Source: Pseudoalteromonas sp. BSi20652 (GTDB taxonomy: Bacteria; Pseudomonadota; Gammaproteobacteria; Enterobacterales; Alteromonadaceae). From it: DNA of 61,009 nucleotides. The stretch lies in assembly GCF_000239855.1 (NCBI RefSeq), contig NZ_BADT01000028.1, positions 1 to 61,009 on the forward strand, in the 5' to 3' direction. Under the pieces are notes generated by a model. It was not told the origin of the DNA and ran no database searches. It was given only the letters and a program-made list of their open reading frames with translations. Of this stretch, positions 17,357-26,024 are shown piece by piece. Made by a program: the position numbers and the translations under genes. Positions within the stretch are counted from its first letter, which is position 1. Every line of letters starts with the position of its first letter.

Positions 17357-18532
17357 ATGAAAGTAAATCGCGTTGAAGTATTTGATATTCACTGTCCAGA
17401 TAGACCTTCTTGGACACCTGTGTTTGTACGTATTCATACTGACGAAGGTATTAGTGGTGTTGGCGAAGCGGGCCTTGCATACGATTTAGGTCACAGTGCT
17501 GCAGCGGCTATGATTAAGGAAATGGCAGATGCCTTTTTAATCGGTCACGACCCATTTCAAACAGAAAAACTATGGTCACGTATGTTACGTGAGAGCTTTT
17601 GGGGCTTGGGTGGCGGACCTGTTGTATATGCTGCAATGAGCGCAATTGATACCGCACTTTGGGATATAAAAGGTAAAGCGCTTGGTTTACCTGTATATCA
17701 ACTATTAGGCGGTAAAGTTAACGACAAACTACGTACGTACGCATCGCAATTACAGTTTGACTGGGATAGCGAATTTAAAGCGCTAGTACAACCGCAAGAA
17801 TATGCCGAGGCTGCTTTAAAAGCGATGGCTGAAGGCTATGATGCAGTTAAAGTCGATCCAATTCAGTACGATAAAGATGGCAATACTTATTACGACCGTA
17901 CAAAAATAATTTCACGCACTGAAATGAAGCTATACCGTGCGCGCATGCAAGCTATTCGCGAAGCGGTAGGCGACGAAGTGGATATTATTTTTGAATGCCA
18001 CAGCTTACCGGGTGTTACAACTGCTATTCAGTTAGGTGAAATTGCAGAAGAATTTGACTGTATGTATTTTGAAGAGCCAGTTAACTATTTAAACCACTCA
18101 TTACATGCAAAAGTAGCAGATAAAGTTAATGTGCCAATTGCGGGCGGTGAACGTTTGTATAACCGCTGGGGTGTGCGCCCGTATTTAGAAGATCAAAGTA
18201 TCGATGTTCTGCAACCTGACATTGGTTTATGTGGTGGTTTTACCGAAACTAAAAAAGTATGTGATTACGCTGATATTTTTGATGTGCGAATTCAAGCTCA
18301 CGTATGTGGCGGGCCTGTTGCAACAGCAGCATCATTGCACTTAGAAACGGCTATCCCTAACTTTTTGATTCATGAGCACCACACTTATGCGATTAAAAAG
18401 TGGAACCGCGAGTTATGTTTACAAGATCCACAACCTAAAAATGGTTTCTTTGAAGTGTCTGAAGAGCCAGGGTTGGGTATTGAGCTAAATGACGAGATTG
18501 TTATGCGTTCTCAACGTGTAGTAGTGAAGTGA
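17357..18532 (+). CDS. Enolase-superfamily (mandelate racemase subgroup) sugar-acid dehydratase
   Basis: A 391-residue protein with the enolase-superfamily capping domain (1 to about 125) and TIM barrel. Metal and catalytic residues can be placed: E213-C-H215 (usually D-x-H in galactonate and mannonate dehydratases), E239 in FEEP, E265 in GGERL, and H315 in QAHVCGGP. The D-x-H...E...E...H layout is that of acid-sugar dehydratases (GalD/ManD type), and the Asp-to-Glu change at the first metal ligand is notable. K165 in VKVDP replaces the KxK of racemases. Specific substrate unknown. It is in an operon with the class II aldolase gene and ends at a bidirectional terminator. Confidence 0.85.
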   Translation: MKVNRVEVFDIHCPDRPSWTPVFVRIHTDEGISGVGEAGLAYDLGHSAAAAMIKEMADAFLIGHDPFQTEKLWSRMLRESFWGLGGGPVVYAAMSAIDTALWDIKGKALGLPVYQLLGGKVNDKLRTYASQLQFDWDSEFKALVQPQEYAEAALKAMAEGYDAVKVDPIQYDKDGNTYYDRTKIISRTEMKLYRARMQAIREAVGDEVDIIFECHSLPGVTTAIQLGEIAEEFDCMYFEEPVNYLNHSLHAKVADKVNVPIAGGERLYNRWGVRPYLEDQSIDVLQPDIGLCGGFTETKKVCDYADIFDVRIQAHVCGGPVATAASLHLETAIPNFLIHEHHTYAIKKWNRELCLQDPQPKNGFFEVSEEPGLGIELNDEIVMRSQRVVVK

Positions 18533-18555
18533 TAGTTAGTGTATTTATTTGATAT

Positions 18556-18583
18556 AAAATCCCGCAATACAATGCGGGATTTT
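18556..18583. terminator. Bidirectional terminator after the dehydratase gene
   Basis: AAAATCCCGCA at 18556-18566 pairs with TGCGGGATTTT at 18573-18583 around a 6-base loop. It is flanked by A/T tracts and lies between convergent transcription units. Confidence 0.88.
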
Positions 18584-18601
18584 AATAGCTTTTACTTAAT
18601 T

Positions 18602-19093
18602 CTATAAATTCAAACTATCCATTGTGATTAACATGTCAAATGGTTTTTCTAAAGATTTAATTTTATATGTCTCTTCTTTTATTGAGTTCGGTAGCTTGTT
18701 GAACTCAATTCGTGCATCTACTAAAGATAGTGGAATATTCATAATCAGATAATTCATTTTAAATATATCTTCAGTATTTCCCCTTGCCATAAATTTTGTT
18801 GTTTCTATAGAGTAAGTTTTTAACTCGTTTTGTACGCAATCATGTAAAGATTTAAAGTAGTAATAATTTATAACTACACTTAACGCAGATTTATTAGAAA
18901 GAAGCTCCTGGGAAAAAGCTTGCGTACTTATCCCCTCATTCCCTTCTTCACATGATTTTAATTTTCTTTGAAATTCATTTATGGCGTAGGTATAGTCATT
19001 CTTTATTTCAGTGATAATTAAATTTTCATTTGAGAAAGCGGTTTTGCTATGTATCAAAGATATAACTAAAAAAAGACTTAAATATAATTTCAT
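18602..19093 (-). CDS. Small secreted protein of unknown function
   Basis: A 163-residue protein with a clear Sec signal peptide (MKLYLSLFLVISLIHSKTAFS, cut near AFS|NEN), so it is probably periplasmic. The mature part is hydrophilic with two cysteines (KSCEEG and HDCVQN) that could form a disulphide, and it is AT-rich and lysine-rich. No family is recognised. It starts one base after the stop of the upstream small gene, so the two are a translation-coupled pair. The pair sits inside an otherwise metabolic cluster, which suggests a later insertion. Confidence 0.6.
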   Translation of the reverse strand: MKLYLSLFLVISLIHSKTAFSNENLIITEIKNDYTYAINEFQRKLKSCEEGNEGISTQAFSQELLSNKSALSVVINYYYFKSLHDCVQNELKTYSIETTKFMARGNTEDIFKMNYLIMNIPLSLVDARIEFNKLPNSIKEETYKIKSLEKPFDMLITMDSLNL

Positions 19094-19094
19094 A

Positions 19095-19427
19095 TTAATC
19101 CTGTTTACACCCTTTTAAAAATGCTCTCCAAAATAAACGCTCTTTATTGGTACTTGATTTCATCATTGCCTTGAATGCCTCGCGCTGAATAACAGAGTTT
19201 CCTATTTGCGGGATTTGTCTGACACCAGTTAGAAATGAATCAAAGTCAGTCTGTGTTAAATTATAGTGTGATTTTATAGGTCCATTGCCTGCAAATATGT
19301 TTGCAAATGTACCAAATACAGCAATGGCTGCTAAATAATCAGAGAATGCTTTGACGCGTCTAATCTCTTTAATTGCTTGTTTACTTGTTTCAGAGAATTC
19401 GAGGTTGTTTATAGAAGGGCACTTCAT
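19095..19427 (-). CDS. Small protein of unknown function paired with the secreted protein gene
   Basis: About 110 residues if started at ATG 19427 (MKCPSINNLEF...), which has GGA five bases upstream. A GTG at 19463 and a TTG at 19517 are alternative starts. The middle (AIAVFGTFANIFAG) is weakly hydrophobic; the C-terminal half is basic and ends near FWRAFLKGCKQD. No domain is recognised. It follows the amidohydrolase gene on the same strand and is immediately followed by the secreted-protein gene. Function unknown. Confidence 0.5.
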   Translation of the reverse strand: MKCPSINNLEFSETSKQAIKEIRRVKAFSDYLAAIAVFGTFANIFAGNGPIKSHYNLTQTDFDSFLTGVRQIPQIGNSVIQREAFKAMMKSSTNKERLFWRAFLKGCKQD

Positions 19428-19526
19428 ACTTATCCATGTAATATTGTTTCTGTTATTACTCACTATAATACTGCCCTTTAAAAAATGCAAACAGATGTAG
19501 CTGGCTACATTTATCAAGGTGATTAT

Positions 19527-20366
19527 TTACAACTTGTAGTAACTTAAGGCGTTTTCGTAGCTTAATTGGCACCATAATTTATGGTTACTACACAGCGCAT
19601 AATGCTGATGCCATAGGTCATTGTAATGGGTGTTTATTTGGCATACCGGAAAGTTACTAGCAAACATAATACGCTGCTCACCAAAATGCTTCAAAAGCCA
19701 TTTAAAACAGGCTTCTTGCTGTGCTTGTGTCAGGTTTAATAACTCAAAGCCAGAAAACTTAATAGCAATGTTGCTATGTTGGGCGAGTAATTCAACGCTT
19801 TGTTGCCAAGTGACTAAGTCATTAGGTAACCCTGCATGATTAAGAATAATTTGTAGATGAGGTAATTGCTTTGCACAGTGAGCAATATGATTGGCTACGC
19901 TAATATTGTGTAGTTCAAATTGCGCTTCAAAATGCAGTTTATTTATAGCCAATAAATCAAGATTATGAATAAAATTAGGGCTTTTTAGCCTTATAGCATC
20001 ATCTCCTTCGGTTATATCTCTAATACCACAAAGGCTTGAATGAGCCAGCGCATTTAGCGCGTTACTAAATTGCTCAGCTGGGGCATCTATCTGATTAAAA
20101 CTAATTGCTTTAAATGTCACTTCACTTAAATGCTTGCTTAGCCAATTAAGTTCATTGATAGGAGCCGAATTATCAAAACCCGCTTCTATGTGTACAAGGC
20201 CTTTTAATTTAAAGTCTGTACTATTAATAAGTTGTTGTGCGCTGATAGGTCGTTTTATTTTGTCTAAATTTGGCCACGCTGGTGGGTTAGCGCCTTGTAG
20301 CCATGAGTATTGACCTTCTACTAAATTAAAAAAGTGTACGTGTGGGTCAATAATTTTTAGGCTCAT
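19527..20366 (-). CDS. Amidohydrolase_2 family protein, probable sugar lactonase
   Basis: A 279-residue TIM-barrel metal-dependent hydrolase of the amidohydrolase_2 family, which includes L-fuconolactonase and 4-sulfomuconolactonase. Markers are the N-terminal DPHVHFF motif, a C-terminal NHAG after strand 6 and ASNFPVC near the end, at the place of the usual SDWP. In context (SDR upstream, acid-sugar dehydratase nearby) it probably opens a sugar lactone to the aldonic acid. It lies 10 bases after the SDR gene, so the two are cotranscribed. The substrate is not determined. Confidence 0.82.
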   Translation of the reverse strand: MSLKIIDPHVHFFNLVEGQYSWLQGANPPAWPNLDKIKRPISAQQLINSTDFKLKGLVHIEAGFDNSAPINELNWLSKHLSEVTFKAISFNQIDAPAEQFSNALNALAHSSLCGIRDITEGDDAIRLKSPNFIHNLDLLAINKLHFEAQFELHNISVANHIAHCAKQLPHLQIILNHAGLPNDLVTWQQSVELLAQHSNIAIKFSGFELLNLTQAQQEACFKWLLKHFGEQRIMFASNFPVCQINTHYNDLWHQHYALCSNHKLWCQLSYENALSYYKL

Positions 20367-20376
20367 TGCACATTAC

Positions 20377-21105
20377 TCATTGGGCAGTGTAGCCACCATC
20401 AATACTTTGTAAGCTACCAGTAATAAAGCTTGCGTCATCACTTGCTAAAAAACTAACGAGGGCAGCTACTTCATCGGCTTGACCTAATCGGTTTAGCGGT
20501 TGAAGACTTGCTTCCTCGGCAACTATTTCAGCTTTGTTTGCGCCACTTTTTGCGCAGTACGCATCTATCGCGTTGTGAAATAAAGGTGTTTCTATTGTGC
20601 CAGGGCATACCGCATTTACTCTAATATTAAAGCCCGCGTAATCAAGCGCCGTTGTTTTAGCCATTGAGGCAAGGGCATGTTTTGTTAGGTTATACGCAAA
20701 AGAGTTTTGCTTACCTATAATTGCCTGATCGGAAGCGACTAATATAATAGCGCCGCTATTTTGCGCTTTCATGCTTGGCAATACGCTTTGAACTGCGGCA
20801 TAGGCGCCTTTAACATTAAGCGCAAAAAGTGCATCGAGAGTTTGCTCGTCGGTGCTTTCTATATTTGCGCTTAAGTGTTTTCCAGCATTCGAAACAAGTA
20901 CATCAATACGTTTGCTTTGTTCACAGATAGCGTTGATACAGCTTTGTACCGCCGATACATCACTTACATCACACTGATGAAATATACCGACTTCGCTCAG
21001 CTCTATATCAAGGTTATGTACTTCATAGCCATTGTTTAGCAAACGCTTTACTACGGCTAGGCCAATACCTTTTGTACCACCTGTAACAACTGCAACTTTA
21101 GACAT
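20377..21105 (-). CDS. Short-chain dehydrogenase/reductase
   Basis: A 242-residue classical SDR. The cofactor motif TGGTKGIG is at 8-15, NAG at about 73-75, catalytic Ser is in VASDQA, Tyr and Lys are in YNLTK, and PGTIETP lies downstream. The acidic residue at the end of beta-2 (NLDIELS) favours NAD(H). The C-terminal TGSLQSIDGGYTAQ is standard. In this cluster it is likely to oxidise a sugar to its lactone or a 2-keto-3-deoxy acid to the diketo acid, as in non-phosphorylative fucose/rhamnose pathways. It heads the minus-strand unit with the amidohydrolase gene; slyD lies upstream on the same strand (21 bases away). Confidence 0.88.
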   Translation of the reverse strand: MSKVAVVTGGTKGIGLAVVKRLLNNGYEVHNLDIELSEVGIFHQCDVSDVSAVQSCINAICEQSKRIDVLVSNAGKHLSANIESTDEQTLDALFALNVKGAYAAVQSVLPSMKAQNSGAIILVASDQAIIGKQNSFAYNLTKHALASMAKTTALDYAGFNIRVNAVCPGTIETPLFHNAIDAYCAKSGANKAEIVAEEASLQPLNRLGQADEVAALVSFLASDDASFITGSLQSIDGGYTAQ

Positions 21106-21126
21106 ACTTACTTCCTTTATTGCTAC

Positions 21127-21615
21127 CTAGTGAGAGTGACCACAGCCGCCTTCAGCGTGCACATGTCCGTGAGAAACTTCTTCACTTGTTGCTTCTCGTA
21201 CCGATATAACTTCAACGTCAAACGTTAGTGTTTTGCCCGCAAATGGGTGGTTTAAATCACAATCTGCGTTAAAACGACCAACCTTAACAATAGTAACCTG
21301 ATGACGACCTTGGTTAGAGCTAACCATTGCAGTCATACCTGGTTTCCATACTTTAACATCGCCTTGTAGGTGCTTAAGCGGGATACGTTGAATTAAGTCA
21401 TCAACACGCTCGCCGTATGATTCACTTGGCGCTAGAGTTACACTAAATTTTTCGCCAGCTTCTTTGCCTTCAAGTGCTTTTTCTAAACCAGGAAGCATGC
21501 CTTCGCTGCCATGAATGTAAGTAAGTGGCGCTTCGTTTGTGCTACTTTCAATTTGTTCGCCCGCTTCGCTAAGGGTGTAATGAAATTCAACTGCTGAATT
21601 TTTGCTAATTTGCAT
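21127..21615 (-). CDS. slyD: SlyD-like FKBP-type peptidyl-prolyl isomerase/metallochaperone
   Basis: A 162-residue two-domain FKBP of the SlyD type. The FKBP part is at 1-70 and 125-150, with YIHGSEGMLPGLEKALEG and LTFDVEVISVREAT, and an insert-in-flap chaperone domain lies at about 72-122 (AMVSSNQGRHQVT, NHPFAGKTL). A short metal-binding tail, HGHVHAEGGCGHSH, is much shorter than the E. coli tail but retains His and Cys ligands. Roles are proline isomerisation, folding help and nickel delivery. The SDR gene follows after only 21 bases, so readthrough into it is possible. Confidence 0.93.
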   Translation of the reverse strand: MQISKNSAVEFHYTLSEAGEQIESSTNEAPLTYIHGSEGMLPGLEKALEGKEAGEKFSVTLAPSESYGERVDDLIQRIPLKHLQGDVKVWKPGMTAMVSSNQGRHQVTIVKVGRFNADCDLNHPFAGKTLTFDVEVISVREATSEEVSHGHVHAEGGCGHSH

Positions 21616-21681
21616 GCTTGTCTCTTCAAATAATAACTATGTTAGGGCGCAATTTTACGCGAAATATACTTGTTTATAAAC

Positions 21682-23167
21682 TTAACGTGGCTGATTTAGT
21701 GTTTTTTGTAAATTTAGCAGAAAATCTTTTTTTGTTGGGGCTGCTTTTTGCTTTTCAGCCTGTGGTATAAACAGCACTAATTGAGTGCCTGGCTTTAAAA
21801 TACTTGATGCAGAGAGTTTGTTCCATTTTGCCAAGTCGCTATGGGGTACATCATAAAGCTGACTTATACTCCAAAGGCTATCGCCTGATTTAACTTCGTA
21901 ATCTATTTCAATGGTGGGAATCGCAATCTCTTGGTGTTCTAAATAAGGGCTAATTTTGTAATCAACAGTTAATGTGCTTGGCAGAGTTTTAGGTTGTCCA
22001 ACTAATAACTTTTCTCCAACGCCTATTAAATTATTATTTTTGTTATTAAGTTGTTTTAAAGCTTTTACCGACATACTAAAACGTCTAGCAATACCGTAAA
22101 GCGTGTCGTTTTGTTTAACGATGTACTCTCCAGCAAAGTTTGATTTAAAAAACTGACTTTTTAATAAAGCCTCTTGCCCTATAGGAAGCAGTAAAGTATG
22201 CGGCCCGTTAGGTGAGCTTTGATTTTTTAAATATCCCTGATTAATCGCGTGTAACTGCTTTGAACCTATACCAGAGAGCTTAGCGATGACTGAAAAGTCA
22301 AACTGCTGGCCTATGTTCATTTGTGTGGTAAATGGCTTATATGCAAGCTTTGGGCGTTTAATGCCCTTTTGTGGGTGCTTAACTAAATAGCTTAAAGCGA
22401 GTAACTTGGGTACGTAGTCAGCGGTTTCTTTTGGTAGACTGAGAGACCAGTAATCGGTGCTTTTACCGCGTTTTTGTTTTTTCGATTGCACGTTTAACGC
22501 GGCCTTCACCACTGTTATAAGCGGCCAAAGCATGCAGCCAATTACCATCAAAACGTTTATGTAAGTAGCTCAAGTAATCAAGTGCTGCATCGGTTGAAGC
22601 AAGTACGTCTTGACGGCCGTCATACCACTGGTCTGATTTAACACCAAAGTGATGCGCCGTTGCGCCAACCAACTGCCAAACACCAACAGCTTGCTGTGAT
22701 GAAGCTATTGTCGGTCTAAAATCGCTTTCAACAAATGGCAACAACGCAAGCTCCATAGGTAGCTTTTTTTGCTCTATTTTTTTTATTATGTGATACAGAT
22801 AGGGGGCTGCACGTTTACTTACAGTGCGTAAATAATTAGGTTGTTTTAAATACCAGTTTATACGCTTTTTTAAAGCGCGATTTTGATAAACCGTAAAGTG
22901 TAAATTGTTAGCTATATGCACCCACAGATCAGTGGTTTTTGGTGGACGCTTTTTTACGATTGTTTTTTTGAATTGAAGTGATGCAACGTGCTCATTAACT
23001 TGGGGTGTATGAACTGCTTCATCATTCATACCATCGGTATCATCAATACCATAAGTATAATTAGGCTCAAAATGAGTAAATATTTGTGGAGCTTCTTGTA
23101 AGTCTTGCTCCGTCGATTGACAACCAAATAACAAAACACCCAAAAAACATAAAACCAAACTGCGCAT
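21682..23167 (-). pseudogene. mltD: Membrane-bound lytic murein transglycosylase D, frameshifted as sequenced
   Basis: MltD cleaves peptidoglycan glycan strands from the outer-membrane side. Part 1 (from ATG 23167 to 22463) is a lipoprotein (LLFGC) with an SLT domain: catalytic Glu in LPFVESDF, then VGVWQLV and LAAYNSGEGR. Part 2 resumes in another frame with GKSTDYWSLSLPKETADYVP, as in E. coli MltD, and carries LysM repeats (YIVKQNDTLYGIARRF and YEVKSGDSLWSISQLY) to 21682. Removing one base from the T5GT6 tract at 22471-22482 joins them (AIEK..KRGKSTDYW) without loss, giving about 490 aa. The break is therefore one extra base, and a sequencing error is likely. Confidence 0.88.
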
Positions 23168-23222
23168 AGCGATCACTTTTGTAAATTCCTTTTACTACTT
23201 TAACACAATCCGCTGTATTGAG

Positions 23223-24245
23223 TTATTCTGCGCTTTTTGCGCGATTTAGGCCTGCTTGTAAAAAAAAATTACTCGATTTTATATTAAGCGCTTCTTGTTT
23301 ATAAGGCTCAATAACTGATTCAGGAAACGATAGCATTAACTGCTCAATACTTTGATCTTTATTATTTTTAACGTGCTCTGTTATGGCTGTTAAAAATGAT
23401 AGTGGCTGTTTCAGCTGCTCTTTTGTTAATATGCCGCCGTGCCCAGGTATAATAATGGTGAGCTTTTCGTCGTTAATATATTGCTTAATCAGCGCTTGCC
23501 AATTTTTAAGTTCACCGTGTCCAGGGTAAGGAAGCCAGTCAACGATATCGCCACCAATCAGCACATTGCCATTATTAGTGGTAATAGTTAAATCGCCGTT
23601 AGTATGGGCTTGATGTGGCTCAATCGTTATCTCAAAACCACCAAGGTCGATAGTTTTACGATTATCTATTGTTATTTTCGGTTCGCCAAGTTGATATTCT
23701 TGCCAGCGAAAAAGTCGTTTTTTTGCAAGTTCTAACTTAGTTCGCCATTTAGCTTGCTCTTCTTTAGGTACATTTGCTAATCGTTGGTAGCTCAGCTCAA
23801 TACTCTTTTCATAGGTGTCTAGCTTGTCGGTATATGCTGTTTGATAAAGGCTAAAATTTTTATTTACTTGTTGATGAACAATGAGCTTGGCATCAGGATA
23901 AAAATTTTGCATAACCGCCATACCTAGCAAATGATCATCATGGTAGTGGGTAGCCACTAAATAGCATAAAGGTGTTTTAAGGCGTCTTTTTAAATCTTCA
24001 GCAAGTTGTTCAACTGCAGCAAAATTGGCGCTCGTATCAACAAGTAGGGCACATTTTTCGCCTTCAATTAATACTTGGTTAGAGTCGTAAAAGCGAAGAT
24101 TGTCTTGTTGCTTTAAAAACTGAATATGAGGGTTTATTGTATTCCAAGTAACGGCAGCATAGGTGCTAGGTACGTTTGATAATAATGTACATGCTAATAG
24201 TAAGTACTTACATGAAGTGATTGTGTTGATATTTTTTAACTTCAT
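23223..24245 (-). CDS. Secreted metallo-beta-lactamase-fold hydrolase
   Basis: A 340-residue MBL-fold protein with a signal peptide (about 1-30, ending STYA). Zinc ligands are the THYHDDH motif (HxHxDH), a histidine in EPHQAHTNGDL, an aspartate in IGGDIVDW and a histidine in IIPGHGG. Between the halves lies a long helical insert (about residues 145-180). The sequence looks like generic periplasmic MBL hydrolases (SoxH/quinoprotein-relay-like) rather than a true beta-lactamase. Substrate unknown. It sits downstream of zapA on the same strand, with a terminator between them. Confidence 0.82.
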   Translation of the reverse strand: MKLKNINTITSCKYLLLACTLLSNVPSTYAAVTWNTINPHIQFLKQQDNLRFYDSNQVLIEGEKCALLVDTSANFAAVEQLAEDLKRRLKTPLCYLVATHYHDDHLLGMAVMQNFYPDAKLIVHQQVNKNFSLYQTAYTDKLDTYEKSIELSYQRLANVPKEEQAKWRTKLELAKKRLFRWQEYQLGEPKITIDNRKTIDLGGFEITIEPHQAHTNGDLTITTNNGNVLIGGDIVDWLPYPGHGELKNWQALIKQYINDEKLTIIIPGHGGILTKEQLKQPLSFLTAITEHVKNNKDQSIEQLMLSFPESVIEPYKQEALNIKSSNFFLQAGLNRAKSAE

Positions 24246-24284
24246 TTATTATCTCTACACTGATTTAATGACTTAATCATAAAT

Positions 24285-24312
24285 AAAAAGCGCATACTGC
24301 GTCTTTTTATTT
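24285..24312 (-). terminator. Terminator of the TIGR02449-zapA unit
   Basis: On the minus strand AAAAAGACGCA pairs with TGCGCTTTTT across a short loop and is followed by a T-rich stretch. The zapA stop codon (24307-24309) lies inside the stem. Confidence 0.8.
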
Positions 24313-24612
24313 TTGGTGTTTGGGGTCGCTTGCCAAATGCTGACTTAGCTTATCCATCAATTGGTCTTGATGATGTTGTTCAATTGTGGCCTGAGTCTTT
24401 GCTTCTAGTAATTCATGGCTTAAGTTAAGTGCAGCCATTAGTAGGGCTTTTTGATCATTTCTAACCGTTGAACGTTTTTTCATTTGTTCAACTAAGTCAT
24501 TTAGATTTTTAGCTGCTGCTATTAATGCTTCTTCTTGTCCTTCAGGGCAAGCAAATTGCTGCTCTTTACCTAGCAACTCAACAGTGACCCGCTGGTTTTG
24601 CAGCTCAGACAT
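24307..24612 (-). CDS. zapA: Cell division protein ZapA
   Basis: A 101-residue FtsZ-ring-stabilising protein. The N-terminal beta/globular part VTVELLGKEQQFACPEGQEE and the coiled-coil helix (about 25-95, with KNLNDLVEQMKKR and MAALNLSHELL) are those of gammaproteobacterial ZapA. It crosslinks FtsZ protofilaments at midcell. Its ATG overlaps the stop of the upstream small coiled-coil gene by one base (TAATG). 6S RNA, which follows zapA in enterics, is not seen here; the next gene begins about 60 bases downstream. Confidence 0.92.
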   Translation of the reverse strand: MSELQNQRVTVELLGKEQQFACPEGQEEALIAAAKNLNDLVEQMKKRSTVRNDQKALLMAALNLSHELLEAKTQATIEQHHQDQLMDKLSQHLASDPKHQK

Positions 24613-24842
24613 TAGCTAGCCTGTTGTGCGCTTTGTAGTTTATCAAGAAGACCAGATAAAGTGGTGCTGGCATCTTTTTGTTTTTCTTCATTTTCTAAAG
24701 CTTCAAGCTGAAGTAATTCATTGTCGTCGATTAGTTTAGTGTTTTGTTCTTTCAAGGTAACAACATCTGTTTGTAATTGGTTGTTGCGTTCGATTAGAGA
24801 ATCGATCAGTTCTTCGAGTTGTTGAAGAGTAGTGTTATTCAT
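24612..24842 (-). CDS. TIGR02449-family small coiled-coil protein
   Basis: About 76 residues from ATG 24842 (MNNTTLQQLEELIDSLIERN...). In-frame ATGs at 24854 and 24878 are alternative starts, but the family begins with the coiled coil. The protein is almost entirely a heptad-patterned helix and matches the TIGR02449 family conserved immediately upstream of zapA in gammaproteobacteria, reminiscent of ZapB. A role in division is inferred from this coupling (stop/start overlap with zapA) and not demonstrated. Confidence 0.8.
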   Translation of the reverse strand: MNNTTLQQLEELIDSLIERNNQLQTDVVTLKEQNTKLIDDNELLQLEALENEEKQKDASTTLSGLLDKLQSAQQAS

Positions 24843-25081
24843 AAAGGCGCTCATATAACTGTAATTAATGTCATGCAAATGTAAAGCAAAGTGTGTTGAT
24901 TTGCCAGTATTTATGGTGGTTTTAGATGATTTATCTTCTGCATTAAGGGATAATTCAGCAAATGGGCTTTTTCATTCAGAATTGGTTCATTTAAACACTC
25001 TCTTATAATAGCGTAAGTTGCCAAAGCCCAGTGCTTATGGTTCACTTACGACAATTAAATTGCGCATGGCGAAAATAAATA

Positions 25082-25921
25082 ATGCTTAGTTACAGACACT
25101 CATTTCACGCAGGTAACCCTGCAGATGTACTTAAACATTTAGTGTTAGCACAAGTGTTAGGCTATCAAGCTGTTAAAAATAAGCCGCTTGATTATATAGA
25201 CACACATTCAGGTGCAGGTTTTTTTGAATTAGCGGCGGCTGATGCACAAAAAACGCAAGAGTATCAAGAGGGTATTGAAAAACTGTGGCAACATAAAAGT
25301 GAGCATATTGCGCTTAATGAATACATTGAATTAATTAAGTCGTTTAACGACACAGATGAACTGGCTTTTTACCCTGGTTCTCCAAAAATAGCCGAGCATT
25401 TTTTACGTCGTCAGGATAAAGGTTGGTTTTTTGAGCTGCACCCACGTGATTTATTACTACTTGAAGAAAACATGCAAGGTAAGCGCTCTATTCGTGTGCG
25501 TGGTGAGAATGGCTTTGCTGGTTTAGTGGGTTTATTGCCACCTGTATCTCGTAGAGCGTGTGTGTTAATTGACCCCCCATACGAAATTAAAGATGATTAC
25601 GAAACGGTTGTACAAACCTTAGTTAAAGCGTATCAACGCTTTGCTACAGGTACCTATATGGTTTGGTACCCAGTAGTAGACAGAGCGCGCATTGATAATA
25701 TGGAGCAAGGCTTAATTGACTCCGGCATGCGTAATATTCAGTTGTTTGAATTAGGTACCGAGGCCGACACAGATGTACATGGTATGACCGCATCGGGCAT
25801 GATTGTGATAAACCCGCCATGGAAGCTAAAGCAAACCATGGATGCCGTAATGCCTGAACTGGTTGAGCTTTTAAGTGAGCCAAGTGGTTTTTATAGGTGT
25901 GAGCAACTTGTTGATGAGTGA
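25082..25921 (+). CDS. rlmJ: 23S rRNA (adenine(2030)-N6)-methyltransferase RlmJ
   Basis: A 279-residue SAM-dependent methyltransferase that modifies A2030 of 23S rRNA. It shows the N-terminal YRHSFHAGNPADVLKH motif characteristic of RlmJ (YhiR), the SAM-site TxSGAGFF segment (THSGAGFFEL) and the catalytic IDPPYE motif. Length matches E. coli RlmJ (280). It is divergent from the TIGR02449-zapA unit and ends at a clear terminator, so it is monocistronic. Confidence 0.95.
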   Translation: MLSYRHSFHAGNPADVLKHLVLAQVLGYQAVKNKPLDYIDTHSGAGFFELAAADAQKTQEYQEGIEKLWQHKSEHIALNEYIELIKSFNDTDELAFYPGSPKIAEHFLRRQDKGWFFELHPRDLLLLEENMQGKRSIRVRGENGFAGLVGLLPPVSRRACVLIDPPYEIKDDYETVVQTLVKAYQRFATGTYMVWYPVVDRARIDNMEQGLIDSGMRNIQLFELGTEADTDVHGMTASGMIVINPPWKLKQTMDAVMPELVELLSEPSGFYRCEQLVDE

Positions 25922-25940
25922 TAGCGCTTTGTTACATTGA

Positions 25941-25972
25941 AAAATGCCCAGCGAGTCTGGGCATTTTGTTAT
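25941..25972 (+). terminator. Terminator of rlmJ
   Basis: AAAATGCCCAG (25941-25951) pairs with CTGGGCATTTT (25957-25967) and is followed by T-rich sequence. Confidence 0.9.
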
Positions 25973-26024
25973 TTTACATGCTATCGAATAGCAAAAGCAT
26001 GTAAGTATAATCAAATATTAAACG

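Noticed and set aside
24246-24306. 6S RNA gene downstream of zapA, as in enterics
   Set aside because: Only about 60 bases separate zapA from the next gene, too few for 6S RNA, and they contain the terminator.
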